Positions 1 through 7,224 of a stretch of 64,000 bases of DNA are shown in pieces. The notes under the pieces are model-generated. The model did not search any database, was not told the DNA's origin, and was given only the letters and a program-made list of their open reading frames with translations. Each line of letters opens with the position of its first letter. Within the stretch, counting starts at the first letter, position 1. Both the position numbers and the translations under genes were made by a program. This DNA is from Ruminiclostridium papyrosolvens C7. GTDB lineage: Bacteria; Bacillota; Clostridia; Acetivibrionales; DSM-1351. The stretch spans positions 62,001 through 126,000 of the forward strand of contig NZ_ATAY01000094.1 of assembly GCF_000421965.1 (NCBI RefSeq), in the 5' to 3' direction.

Positions 1-455
1 ATTAATTCCATTGGATCGTTTACCTCCTGCTGATTACTGTCGCTGACTATTCTGCTTCTTGCAGACGGTGTAAGTCCAAATTGCTCACAGAATTTGTTCA
101 TTATTTTTAAATATGTCTGGGCGATGGATACCTGTGGCACCTGCTGCCAGTACCCTGAAGGGGTTTTTACTATTGTTCCGTGCTTTGATATAAATTCTTC
201 GGCTTCCTTCCATCTTGCATATGCCTGGCAATAGCCTGCAAAGACTGCCATATCCACCTCTGTCAATATTCCAAGCTGCTCAAGTTGCTTTGCTGTTCTT
301 TTCCATTCCTTTTTCGCTTCATTGTCCAGCCACATTGGGCATTTGGGTGCCTTTCTTTTTGGTTTGGGCTCTTTTTTATTCAATTCCCGTTTACCGGGGT
401 TTCCCTCAAGCTCTTTTATTGCCGTGGGTATTGGCTTTCGCCCTCTCTGTGCCAT
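1..455 (-). CDS. Phage terminase small subunit, P27 family (3' end outside window)
   Basis: The reading frame opens with ATG at 455, preceded by a GGAGGTGAT ribosome site, and stays open to the window edge (about 151 residues seen). The N-terminus begins MAQRGRKPIPT and continues with a GNPGKRE segment, the hallmark opening of P27-type terminase small subunits. Later parts include CPMWLDNEAKKEW, a GYCQAYARW segment and a C-terminal FGLTPSARSRI segment, all typical of the family, which is usually about 150-160 residues. So only a few residues are missing. The small subunit recognises the packaging start on phage DNA and hands it to the large terminase ATPase/nuclease. It marks the start of the packaging and head genes, which must lie left of the window. 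Identification is from family motifs; confidence is high. Confidence 0.9.
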   Translation of the reverse strand, partial: MAQRGRKPIPTAIKELEGNPGKRELNKKEPKPKRKAPKCPMWLDNEAKKEWKRTAKQLEQLGILTEVDMAVFAGYCQAYARWKEAEEFISKHGTIVKTPSGYWQQVPQVSIAQTYLKIMNKFCEQFGLTPSARSRIVSDSNQQEVNDPMEL

Positions 456-513
456 AGATATCACCTCCATTCTGAAAAGTATCTTGTATGGAAAATTCCC
501 CACAAGAAAAGGG

Positions 514-533
514 CCTACCTAAGTAAGCCCCTC
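514..533. terminator. Short hairpin between terminase and cyclotransferase genes
   Basis: GGGCcTACcTAAGTAaGCCC folds into an imperfect stem between the stop of the cyclotransferase gene (550) and the terminase start (455). There is no convincing T-tract, so it may be an RNA-processing or weak termination element rather than a true terminator. Confidence 0.3.
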
Positions 534-549
534 AAATGTATTTATATAT

Positions 550-1038
550 TTATCTGGTAAATGTAAACCGACTATTTTCTAGTTCAGTTACCTCCCGGTT
601 GTTTTCAGCAATAGCTTCTCTAAGTGTCCGTAGCAGAATTTTATTATCTCGATACCCTTTCCATATAACATCAAGATAGTAGCTCGAAGGCTGTGCCGGA
701 AGTTCTTCGTATTGCTTTGCCATCACATACACCATTGCTTGTATATTTCCGTCTTTTGTTTCTACCTCAACTTCTTTTTTTACATACAGCCTTGGATACC
801 CTTCGTATATATCCAGTGCCTTTTCACAATCCGGGGTTATCTCCCACAAAACTATGGGTACTGTTCTGCCTTGCATTTTTTCTATGTTTGCTACTCCGGT
901 GTTTATTCCTCTGAAGGTCAGCCTGTAATTCAGAAGCTTTCCTGTTCCTATTACCCTGGCATTGGGACACCTTCTACGCATTTGTTCAATGTTCATGTTT
1001 GAACCGTAGGCCCCATATATTTTTGTTGTTTTCTTCAT
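550..1038 (-). CDS. Gamma-glutamylcyclotransferase (AIG2/GGCT-like) family protein
   Basis: The 162-residue product has the GGCT fold signature near the N-terminus (YGAYGSNM, residues 8-15) and a central acidic LDIYEGYP segment, where the family carries its catalytic Glu. Start ATG at 1038 follows AAGGAG by 9 bases. Family members cleave gamma-glutamyl amide bonds and release 5-oxoproline. Comparative work on amidoligases (Iyer and colleagues) noted that phage and plasmid amidoligases often neighbour such cyclotransferases, and that is the case here. The pair may add and remove an amide-linked tag, or make and break a gamma-glutamyl peptide, but the substrate cannot be read from sequence. It sits between the terminase gene and the amidoligase in the same direction. 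Confidence 0.82.
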   Translation of the reverse strand: MKKTTKIYGAYGSNMNIEQMRRRCPNARVIGTGKLLNYRLTFRGINTGVANIEKMQGRTVPIVLWEITPDCEKALDIYEGYPRLYVKKEVEVETKDGNIQAMVYVMAKQYEELPAQPSSYYLDVIWKGYRDNKILLRTLREAIAENNREVTELENSRFTFTR

Positions 1039-1064
1039 TGTATCTTTTCTCCTTGTTGTTTGAA

Positions 1065-1087
1065 GTGAGGGCCATTCCTGCCCTCAC
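1065..1087. other. Perfect 8-bp hairpin upstream of cyclotransferase gene
   Basis: GTGAGGGC and GCCCTCAC are perfect inverted arms around a 7-base loop, between the amidoligase stop (1118) and the cyclotransferase ribosome site (about 1050). In the minus-strand transcript no U-run follows, so it is more likely an mRNA processing or attenuation structure than a terminator. Confidence 0.4.
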
Positions 1088-1117
1088 AAGCCTTTTTTAT
1101 CTATTCCTTTATCACCT

Positions 1118-2023
1118 TCAAGCTGCATTTCGCCAAGCCGAGTTTCCTTGTAGGTTTGTAAGTAAGTGAAGCCTGCAGGTTTCAAATTCCTCTCCGATAA
1201 GCCCCAACCTCAGCATCCAGCATCTAAAGGTGTACTTTTCATTATCTGTTTGGGTCCTTTTTGCACTTGCCGACTTTTGTGTGATTGCCTGATGGCTTAT
1301 TGCCAGACAAAACTGTATGTATGCTTTAATCTTTCCGGCATGGGTTGTCCCATTGAAAAGCCTGAACTCGACTGTTCCCTTGTCAAAAACGCTGTGAAGG
1401 TTAAGCCCGTGGTATCTGCTGTTGTGGTAGTGTCTGTTTCTGTTTTCGTAACCGTAGCCTGCATACCAAATGTCTGCCAAAGCCTCCAGAGTCTTTGGTT
1501 TCTTCTTGTTAATGGTGGTTATAAGGTCTTCGTTAACCTTTTTGCAGTATCTGAGTCTGGCAGGGTCTATTTCAAGACTTTTATAAAGTAAGTCTTCTTT
1601 GCTTGCCATCAGGTTTATCAAGTTTTTCAGGCTTGTGGGAGTGTGTTTTTCTGCATCAACATGTATGTGAATCCCGCATTGATATTTGCTTTCACTTAAT
1701 GCTCCAGCATGTCTTAGCTGTCTTACAAGTTCCTGAAGGGTTCCAATATCCGCGTAGGTTAGAATCGGGCTGACCAACTTTACGCTGTATTCTCTTGTTG
1801 CCGAAACTATTTGGCCCTTTACCTTTTTGCTTGCTATGATGCTTGCATCGCTTACAAATTTCCAACTCCGTCCGTCTGGCATTGTAACTCTGTATTCATC
1901 GTATGTACCACCATGGTATTCAAGCTTTGCTCTCTCTCCGAAAAACCTTGTTGCAACCTCAGCAGCCTTTGCTCTTGTTATCCCTGTCATTTCAATTTCG
2001 ATCCCAAATCTCTGTGTTTTCAT
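1118..2023 (-). CDS. Phage amidoligase (COOH-NH2 ligase, glutamine-synthetase-like fold)
   Basis: About 301 residues from an ATG at 2023, chosen because a GGGAGGGGCGGGG purine tract lies just upstream; a longer frame starting at 2104 lacks such a site. Visible family motifs are FGIEIEM at the N-terminus, GIHIHVDAEKHT in the middle (metal/ATP-binding strand) and GTVEFRLFNGT near residue 240. These match the Amidoligase_2 family, which joins a carboxylate to an amine using ATP. The C-terminal 50 residues (DNEKYTFRCWMLRLG onward) closely match the end of the upstream neighbour at 2160-2915. With the cyclotransferase it forms the widespread phage amidoligase/GGCT pair. The target, protein or small peptide, is unknown. 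Confidence 0.85.
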   Translation of the reverse strand: MKTQRFGIEIEMTGITRAKAAEVATRFFGERAKLEYHGGTYDEYRVTMPDGRSWKFVSDASIIASKKVKGQIVSATREYSVKLVSPILTYADIGTLQELVRQLRHAGALSESKYQCGIHIHVDAEKHTPTSLKNLINLMASKEDLLYKSLEIDPARLRYCKKVNEDLITTINKKKPKTLEALADIWYAGYGYENRNRHYHNSRYHGLNLHSVFDKGTVEFRLFNGTTHAGKIKAYIQFCLAISHQAITQKSASAKRTQTDNEKYTFRCWMLRLGLIGEEFETCRLHLLTNLQGNSAWRNAA

Positions 2024-2159
2024 TTTACCCCGCCCCTCCCAAAGTAAATATTTTCCTTTTGTTAGTGTACATATTAGCTCTGAAAGAGGCTTATATCCAG
2101 TCATTTAGAGGGATTATATCAACAAAAAGCACAGCTCTTTATTGTTGATTTTTCACGTT

Positions 2160-2915
2160 TCATGAAAAATATTCTCCGGCGGTTTTTGTGTTTCTAAATG
2201 CTCCATTGCCACTAAGGTTTTGAAGAATTACTTCTCTTGCTTTTTTATATTCCTTACCCTTAAGCCCAAGCCTAATTAGCCAAGTTCTCATTGTAAACTT
2301 CTCATTGTCGGTGTCTGTGGCCTTGGGTAACGCGTATTTTAATTCCTTGGCACTGTTACTCAGAAGGGATACAAAATATGTGTACGCTTGGAGTTTGTGA
2401 GGTTCTTGTAGGTTACCTGCGAATTTGAAGGTTATATTTCTATTGTTAAAATCAAATTCTAACCCTCTGCAGCAACCTTGTCCGTGATCGTGTAATGCCT
2501 TTTGAAAATCCTCCAAGGTTTGAATCTCAGTTTTGTTTATGTTTGAGATAAAATCCGTGCTCACAATATCCGTTTCTGCATCAAAGGCTTTCTTTATAAG
2601 AATCTGCTTACTGTAAATCATATTTACAAGGTTTCTTAAGGTCACACCCGTATGGCCCTCCATTGGGAGCGCCACTTCTAATTCCAGTATTTCGGTTTCA
2701 TTTACAGCCTCATTTACGGCTGTCATTTTCGGCCCATTGAGTAGTCTTTCAAGTTCAACCACCGTACCATCTTCTGTTGTTATCCTCCCGACTCTGTCAA
2801 TCATTAGGATTTCTTCTGGCCCTTCTATCTGATAAGCAAAGCTTGGTGCTCCCATGTATTTTGCTTTAACTTCAAAGTGTTTCTCTAATGCTTTTATAAT
2901 CTCTTTTCTATCCAT
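2160..2915 (-). CDS. Degenerate amidoligase-like phage protein ('virulence-related' family)
   Basis: The 251-residue product starts at an ATG (2915) preceded by AGGAGG. Such proteins are usually annotated only as virulence-related phage proteins. By eye it lines up with the amidoligase downstream over the C-terminal two thirds: VTLRNLVNMIYSKQ against TSLKNLINLMASKE, LQAYTYFVSLLSNSA against IKAYIQFCLAISHQA, and TDNEKFTMRTWLIRLGL against TDNEKYTFRCWMLRLGL, ending GNGAFRN against GNSAWRN. The N-terminal GIEIE strand and the GIHIHV motif are absent, and VEFRLFNG is replaced by ITFKFAGN. It is therefore probably a catalytically dead paralogue, perhaps a regulatory or substrate partner of the active enzyme. 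This homology is inferred from the sequence. Confidence 0.7.
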   Translation of the reverse strand: MDRKEIIKALEKHFEVKAKYMGAPSFAYQIEGPEEILMIDRVGRITTEDGTVVELERLLNGPKMTAVNEAVNETEILELEVALPMEGHTGVTLRNLVNMIYSKQILIKKAFDAETDIVSTDFISNINKTEIQTLEDFQKALHDHGQGCCRGLEFDFNNRNITFKFAGNLQEPHKLQAYTYFVSLLSNSAKELKYALPKATDTDNEKFTMRTWLIRLGLKGKEYKKAREVILQNLSGNGAFRNTKTAGEYFS

Positions 2916-3003
2916 GAGTGACCTCCTGTAATTTTTGTTATTACATATATCACTCTAAAGTACAGGATTAGCAAGTATTATACAGAGGAAAGCCGAGCTT
3001 ATT

Positions 3004-4251
3004 TTACTCAACGCTATTATCCCTTGTGATATCACTATATTGGGTTTTAACTCCGTCTCGTATAAGGTAAACACCGCTGTCACTTCCAACCTGTTCTATG
3101 TATCTTTTTACAATAACATCAGAATACTTTTCATCCAGCTCAATAGTGTGGCAGATACGGTTTGTCTGCTCACAAGCCATCAAGGTTGAACCGCTTCCAC
3201 CAAAGGGGTCAAGAACTATGCAGTTGCTCATGCTGCTGTTTGTTATAGGGTAAGCACACAGTGCAATGGGCTTCATTGTCGGATGCAAATCATTCTTCGA
3301 TGGCCTGTCAAAGTTCCATATGGTACTCTGCTTTCTGTCTCCGTACCAGTTGTGTTTGCCGTCCTTCTTCCATCCGAAAAGCACTGGCTCATGTTTCCAC
3401 TGATAAGGACTCCTGCCAAGCACTAAGCTCTGCTTAGCCCAAATACACACACCTGACAAATACAAACCTGCTTCCTTGAATGCCTTTCTGAAATTTAAAC
3501 CCTCTGTGTCTGCATGGAACACATATATTGATGCATCCTTTTCCATAGACTCTGCCATATTAGTGAAAGCCTTTAAGAGGAAATCGTAAAATTCCTCATT
3601 CTTTAGGTTATCATTTTGTATCTTTCCTGCCTTTGCCTCGTAAGCTACATTATACGGCGGGTCCGTTACAACAAGATTTGCTTTCTGACCATCCATCAAA
3701 ACATCATATACATTCGGGTCGGTGCTGTCTCCACATACGAGCCTGTGCCTGCCAAGGAGCCAAACATCGCCTTTCTGTGTAATAGCCGGTTCTTTCAAAG
3801 CTTCCTCTACATCGAAGTCATCCTCCTTGACTTCCTTCGAGTGTACATCATTAAAAAGCTGATCTATCTCAGGAGGGTCGAACCCGGTAAAGGATACATT
3901 GTAATCCAGCGACTGTAAGTCCTTAATCAAATCAGCCAGCAGTTCTTTATTCCATTCACCGCTGATTTTGTTAAGAGCAATATTTAAAGCCTTTTCCTTG
4001 GTCTTATCAATATCTATAATTACACAGTCTATTTCATTAAAGCCTAATGTTTTCAGTACTGATATTCTCTGATGCCCACCAATCACCGTTAAATCCTTAT
4101 TTACTATAACCGGGTCAACATATCCAAACTCATTTATGCTGTTTTTTATTTTTTCAAATTCTGAATCACCAGGTTTTAGTTTTTTCCTTGGATTATAATC
4201 AGCAGGCACTAGGGTATCTATTTTTAATTTTTTAAATTCCATCTTCCTCAT
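3004..4251 (-). CDS. ParB-domain/DNA adenine methyltransferase fusion
   Basis: The N-terminal about 110 residues form a ParB/Srx-like nuclease domain (DYNPRK near residue 20, then VIGGHQRISVLKTLG, the GGHQR box). A gap follows, then an N6/N4 DNA methyltransferase with DPPYN (catalytic motif IV, about residue 198) and DPFGGSGSTL (AdoMet-binding motif I, about residue 350). That order is the beta class. Phages use such solitary methylases to protect their DNA or modify promoters. The 5' end overlaps the preceding HTH gene by about 20 bases. Two ATGs nine bases apart (4251, 4242) are both possible; GGAAGG abuts the first and GAGGAAG abuts the second. The target sequence cannot be predicted. Confidence 0.88.
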   Translation of the reverse strand: MRKMEFKKLKIDTLVPADYNPRKKLKPGDSEFEKIKNSINEFGYVDPVIVNKDLTVIGGHQRISVLKTLGFNEIDCVIIDIDKTKEKALNIALNKISGEWNKELLADLIKDLQSLDYNVSFTGFDPPEIDQLFNDVHSKEVKEDDFDVEEALKEPAITQKGDVWLLGRHRLVCGDSTDPNVYDVLMDGQKANLVVTDPPYNVAYEAKAGKIQNDNLKNEEFYDFLLKAFTNMAESMEKDASIYVFHADTEGLNFRKAFKEAGLYLSGVCIWAKQSLVLGRSPYQWKHEPVLFGWKKDGKHNWYGDRKQSTIWNFDRPSKNDLHPTMKPIALCAYPITNSSMSNCIVLDPFGGSGSTLMACEQTNRICHTIELDEKYSDVIVKRYIEQVGSDSGVYLIRDGVKTQYSDITRDNSVE

Positions 4252-4672
4252 CCTTCCAAAACCTTGATTTTATATAACAGTTGTGGCTACAATATTTTCT
4301 GTTTCGATTACCATAGCAGGTGAATTCCTTGTTACAGTTGGGACAAATGTATTTATATATGGCGGATTCTTTTTTATTCCGCTTGTCCTGGTTTTCATTC
4401 CACCATTTCCTGCGACATTCTTCAGAACAGAACCGTTTACTTCTTCCCCGCTGATTTTGAACAAGTGGCTTGCTACAGCGGGCACATATAAGATGTTGAT
4501 TTATTTGCTCATTTACATTGAGTGATACAGCCTTTGAATCTCCGGCAAGACCGTTGCGCTTACAATAACCTCTGATACTGTCTCTTGAAATACCGAGTAT
4601 TGCGGCAATAGCCTTGTACCCTATTCCCTTAAGCCTTAGTTCATGTATCTGCTGCTTCTCAACCTCAGTCAT
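4232..4672 (-). CDS. HTH plus zinc-finger phage regulatory protein
   Basis: About 146 residues from ATG 4672, which has AAAGGGAT in front; an upstream in-frame ATG at 4717 has no site. The N-terminus (VEKQQIHELRLKGIGYKAIA, then ILGISRDSIRGYCKRNGL) is a helix-turn-helix of the sigma-region-4/Hin-like kind. It is followed by two Cys clusters: CARCSKP with FCSEECRRKW, and CPNCNKEF with YCSHNC. Both look like treble-clef/zinc-ribbon modules. Such genes in Firmicutes mobile elements are sometimes annotated as sigma-70-like. It probably binds DNA near the late genes. The role is inferred only; the 3' end overlaps the methyltransferase start. Confidence 0.7.
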   Translation of the reverse strand: MTEVEKQQIHELRLKGIGYKAIAAILGISRDSIRGYCKRNGLAGDSKAVSLNVNEQINQHLICARCSKPLVQNQRGRSKRFCSEECRRKWWNENQDKRNKKESAIYKYICPNCNKEFTCYGNRNRKYCSHNCYIKSRFWKDEEDGI

Positions 4673-4716
4673 TCTTATATCCCTTTCTGCGTAAACAGTA
4701 TTTAAAAAACAACGCA

Positions 4717-4761
4717 AAAAACGCTTAAAGCAACTATTTTTTATAGTCTTTTAAGCGTTTT
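4717..4761. promoter_or_regulatory. Inverted repeat upstream of HTH gene (operator or terminator)
   Basis: AAAACGCTTAAAG and CTTTTAAGCGTTTT form a long A/T-flanked inverted repeat with a loop of about 17 bases, 45 bp upstream of the HTH-gene start. It could be a terminator read in either direction or a binding site for the neighbouring HTH protein. Confidence 0.45.
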
Positions 4762-5035
4762 CTTTATCATTGCTTACATGCTAAATTTATTATAAAGCCA
4801 TTGATTTTTCAGGACTTTAAAGTGATTTAATTGAAATGGGGCATTAATACCTTTTTGCAAAACGAAATATCCCATATGCCTCGTGTCCTGTGGCTTTCCA
4901 TCCCTATTCTCATCTTAATTGATATCCCCCCTTGCTTAATTCTGCGAAAATTCGCGTCAAGGGGGGCGGCGGTTGCGGCTCTAGGGTTTGCAGAGATTTG
5001 AGGGGCCCTAGGCTTAATTCCTTGTTACTAATAAA
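4762..5035. other. Gene-free spacer with GC-rich inverted repeat; candidate phage cos region
   Basis: No supported gene lies between the HTH gene start (4672) and the unknown gene ending at 5036. At 4926-4966 CCCCCCTTG and CAAGGGGGG are perfect arms enclosing a smaller GCGAA-AA-TTCGC hairpin. A run of unusually GC-rich sequence (GGGGGGCGGCGGTTGCGG) follows to about 5010, ending in GGGGCCCTAGGC. The surrounding DNA is about 35% GC, so the patch stands out. Its place beside a HNH gene and a few genes ahead of the terminase is compatible with a cohesive-end (cos) site. That is inference, not proof. Confidence 0.35.
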
Positions 5036-5545
5036 CTACACATCTTTATAATTAAATTTAGTGTTTATATAAGATATTATGCTGTATATTCTTAGCATTT
5101 CATGGATCTCAAACTCTTCGTAATTATTATAGACTGTGACACCTATCTTTATATCCGGCTTATGTTCCTCTAGTATTTCAATAGAACCTACATTATTTTC
5201 TTCAAACTCAATTAGCATGATGTCTTTATTACCATCTTTTTCTTTGAGTTTCATTCCGTACATTAAATTACTTCCGATAACTTTAAACATATCATCTACA
5301 GTTTCCAAAAAAATATCAAATCTGATTTCTTGGAGTTGATTTAATATTATATCTAATGATTCTATTTTCTCTTTGTACCATTTTTGTTTCGGGTTTAAAG
5401 ATTTTTCTAATGTTTTTAAATTGTTTATAATTTCTTTAACTTCTGTTACTTCTTTCTTATTTTTTACCAACTCATCTTTTATTTTACTAATTTCATCTTT
5501 AATTTTTTTTACTAAATCAATTAACATGTCTCTCTTATCTTCCAT
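5036..5545 (-). CDS. Hypothetical coiled-coil phage protein
   Basis: I do not recognise this 169-residue protein. The ATG at 5545 is preferred over a GTG nine bases upstream because the AAGGGGGTG ribosome site is correctly spaced for it. Residues 1-60 are a Lys/Glu-rich heptad-like stretch (LVKKIKDEISKIKDEL) that should form a coiled coil. The second half is a mixed alpha/beta region (MLIEFEENNVGSIEI, DIKIGVTVYNNY) ending in a short hydrophobic helix, without motifs. It is more AT-rich than its neighbours and lies between HNH and the GC-rich spacer, so it may be a recently gained phage accessory gene. No function can be assigned. Confidence 0.6.
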   Translation of the reverse strand: MEDKRDMLIDLVKKIKDEISKIKDELVKNKKEVTEVKEIINNLKTLEKSLNPKQKWYKEKIESLDIILNQLQEIRFDIFLETVDDMFKVIGSNLMYGMKLKEKDGNKDIMLIEFEENNVGSIEILEEHKPDIKIGVTVYNNYEEFEIHEMLRIYSIISYINTKFNYKDV

Positions 5546-5618
5546 TAGCGACACCCCCTTTATATATGCCTATTTAGAGGGGGTGCAAAATATTACAGGT
5601 TACAACAATAAATATTCT

Positions 5619-5972
5619 TTAGAATTTATACTCCTGATATCTATCCTCGGTCATTGTCTTCCTATCATGACATCGCTTGCAAAGTGCCTGCCAGTTGCTC
5701 TCATCCCAAAAGAGTTCCTTATTACCTCTGTGGGGAACAATGTGGTCAACTACCGAAGCCTTTACCATCTTTTTATTCTTAAGGCAAGATACACACAAAG
5801 GGTGGCTGCTCAAGTACAGCTTTCTTGCGATTCTCCATTTGCTGTCATAGCCTCGTTTCTCTGCACTTTCACGTTTATTAATAGTTAAGCTGCTGTGCTT
5901 ATCACAATAACTTCCACTTGTAAGTTCGGGACAGCCCAGGTGCTTGCAGGGTTTTTTACATTTGTATGGCAT
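5619..5972 (-). CDS. HNH endonuclease
   Basis: The 117-residue protein has a Cys-rich N-terminus (CKKPCKHLGCP), a CVSCLKNKK knuckle, then VVDHIVPHRGN with the catalytic His, and NWQALCKRCHDRKT completing the HNH fold with its second zinc-binding Cys pair. In HK97-like and related Firmicutes phages a HNH protein near the terminase genes is needed for cutting DNA during packaging. It is the first gene after the probable late promoter and terminator at 5997-6116, so it heads the late (packaging) operon. Start ATG 5972 has a modest AAAGGCG site upstream. Confidence is high for the family; the packaging role is inferred from family and position. Confidence 0.9.
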   Translation of the reverse strand: MPYKCKKPCKHLGCPELTSGSYCDKHSSLTINKRESAEKRGYDSKWRIARKLYLSSHPLCVSCLKNKKMVKASVVDHIVPHRGNKELFWDESNWQALCKRCHDRKTMTEDRYQEYKF

Positions 5973-5996
5973 TTAATCTTTTCGCCTTTAGTTGAG

Positions 5997-6031
5997 AAAA
6001 AGTCTTTGCAGTATACCTGCAGAGACTTTTT
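5997..6031 (-). terminator. Leader terminator in front of the late operon
   Basis: AAAAAGTCTTTGCAG and CTGCAGAGACTTTTT form a 15-bp stem with one mismatch and a 5-base loop; the arm itself supplies the T-run. It lies about 22-56 bases downstream of the expected start of the late promoter and before the HNH gene. It would stop transcription early unless antiterminated. As the sequence is nearly symmetrical it may work in both directions. Confidence 0.7.
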
Positions 6032-6059
6032 CTTGGAATAGTTATTTTTTCATATTACT

Positions 6060-6116
6060 ATTATATCGGATTCACTTTGGACATTTTTGGACTTTTGAAG
6101 ACTTTTTTGGACTTTT
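6060..6116 (-). promoter_or_regulatory. Probable activator-dependent late promoter with four phased 10-bp repeats
   Basis: On the minus strand a consensus TATAAT lies at 6065-6060 but no TTGACA-like -35 box is present. Instead four direct repeats with the plus-strand form TTGGAC(A/T)TTT, the third degenerate as GAAGACTTTT, lie at 6077-6116 with exact 10-bp spacing. They cover the -35 region and upstream. Helically phased repeats in place of a -35 box suggest an activator bound on one DNA face. The obvious candidate is the DUF1492 protein encoded just upstream (6513-6935). Confidence 0.6.
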
Positions 6117-6117
6117 A

Positions 6118-6513
6118 CTATCCAATTTCAAAAAAATCTTTATCAAGATAATATCCTAGTTTCGTTTGCCTCATATAGCACAACGCTTTGATAAAGTTAC
6201 TTTTGATTGTATTCGGTAGGCAAACCTGATTTTTTCTTTCCTTTCTTGCTTTCCTGTAAGATACACGTTCTTCTCGTATATGGGTTTTAGTTAAATATAC
6301 ATAGTGTACTTCTTCCTGGTCATATCTGCTATAGGCTATGTAATACTTATCTATCCACATTTGAAATTCACCATTGTCTATACGTATTGTCCTAGGTATT
6401 GCCTTATTTATATATTTTAGCAATAATTTTATTTCAGGCAGAGTTATGCCAAACCTCTGTGCTGTCTTTTCTGCATATATCATCAAGGTAAAGTCGTTCA
6501 AAGTTTTGTTCAT
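6118..6513 (-). CDS. Hypothetical phage protein
   Basis: I do not recognise this 131-residue protein. It begins MNKTLNDFTLMIYAEKTAQ with an amphipathic helix, has an aromatic-rich middle (IDKYYIAYSRYDQEEVHYVYL) and a basic RKARKERKNQ stretch around residue 90, which could bind nucleic acid. Its start overlaps the stop of the DUF1492 gene (TAATG), so the two are translationally coupled, with GGGAGGTAAAGTG as ribosome site. Its stop lies two bases from the phased repeats of the late promoter. The position suggests a partner in late-gene switching, but that is guesswork. Confidence 0.6.
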   Translation of the reverse strand: MNKTLNDFTLMIYAEKTAQRFGITLPEIKLLLKYINKAIPRTIRIDNGEFQMWIDKYYIAYSRYDQEEVHYVYLTKTHIREERVSYRKARKERKNQVCLPNTIKSNFIKALCYMRQTKLGYYLDKDFFEIG

Positions 6514-6935
6514 TACACTTTACCTCCCAGCATTACTTTTTCCATAGCTTTTAAAGCTCGATTATGTATTTTGTAAATGTATGAGGTTCTGTAATTCATT
6601 TTTGCGGCGATTTCTTCCCATGTATTAAAGCACAAATACCTTAGTTCCAACAATATTCTGTTTTCAAAGTTGTCCAGTTTTTGAATGTTACTTGAGATTT
6701 CTACTTTTAAATCTATGAATCTGTCAATGGTTCTATTTATTTCATCTTCTGCCACTACTATTTTGATTATGGCATTTTCCATTGGACTTTTTTCTTTAGT
6801 ACAGGATACTCTTTCTTTGCCAAAGGAAGATGTTATTTTAGAAGTCAATGCCTTCAGCTGCTCCAATTGTTCCAATTGGTTATTTATTCTTAAATTCATT
6901 CTATAGGCTTGTCCTAAATATGTTTTAGCGTTCAT
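6513..6935 (-). CDS. DUF1492/ArpU-type phage late transcription regulator
   Basis: The 140-residue protein has an N-terminal coiled segment (MNAKTYLGQAYRMNLRINNQ) and a C-terminal sigma-region-4-like HTH: ILLELRYLCFNTWEEIAAKM followed by YRTSYIYKIHNRALKAMEK. This layout matches the DUF1492 family of sigma-like regulators that sit at the end of the early region of Firmicutes phages and switch on late genes. It overlaps the VRR-NUC gene upstream by 11 bases and is coupled to the next gene by TAATG. A promoter lacking a -35 box but carrying phased repeats follows 400 bases downstream and is its likely target (inference). Confidence 0.8.
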   Translation of the reverse strand: MNAKTYLGQAYRMNLRINNQLEQLEQLKALTSKITSSFGKERVSCTKEKSPMENAIIKIVVAEDEINRTIDRFIDLKVEISSNIQKLDNFENRILLELRYLCFNTWEEIAAKMNYRTSYIYKIHNRALKAMEKVMLGGKV

Positions 6936-7224
6936 AAGCGCACTCCTTCAGGTTTTCAAGTATTATTTTTACTTCCAGAACACTTGTAACCTTGTAGGCT
7001 TTGCCCTTTGCTTCATTGATTTTTTTAATCGTTGCTTCCTGCAGCTTTGTTAGTTTTCCCGATGCTGTTTTTACTTCAAAGGCCACAAACTTGCCTCCAA
7101 TACAGCAAATGATATCAGGAATGCCAGCTGTTCCGTACATGCCGCCGTGTTCATTCCAACAGAAGCAATCTGGCACAGTCTTTAAGTAATTTATTATTGC
7201 ATTTGTTATTTGTTTTTCTGCCAT
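6925..7224 (-). CDS. VRR-NUC family nuclease
   Basis: A compact 99-residue protein. Visible motifs are the N-terminal IINYLKT helix, GTAGIPDIICCIGGKFVAFEVK with the D...ExK catalytic core of the PD-(D/E)xK superfamily, and LTKLQEATIKKI, the conserved Q-bearing helix. It is a stand-alone VRR-NUC domain as found in many phages beside replication genes, where it probably acts on branched DNA or in repair. It lies downstream of the primase after a 150-bp AT-rich spacer, and its end overlaps the late regulator. Confidence is high for the family; the substrate is unknown. Confidence 0.9.
   Translation of the reverse strand: MAEKQITNAIINYLKTVPDCFCWNEHGGMYGTAGIPDIICCIGGKFVAFEVKTASGKLTKLQEATIKKINEAKGKAYKVTSVLEVKIILENLKECAYER

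Noticed and set aside
1166-1591. Plus-strand open frame opposite the amidoligase
   Set aside because: It has no ribosome site or known motif and is the shadow of the well-supported minus-strand gene.
6077-6116. The four 10-bp repeats as a small CRISPR array
   Set aside because: The unit is only 10 bp with no spacers, repeats abut directly, and no cas gene is present.
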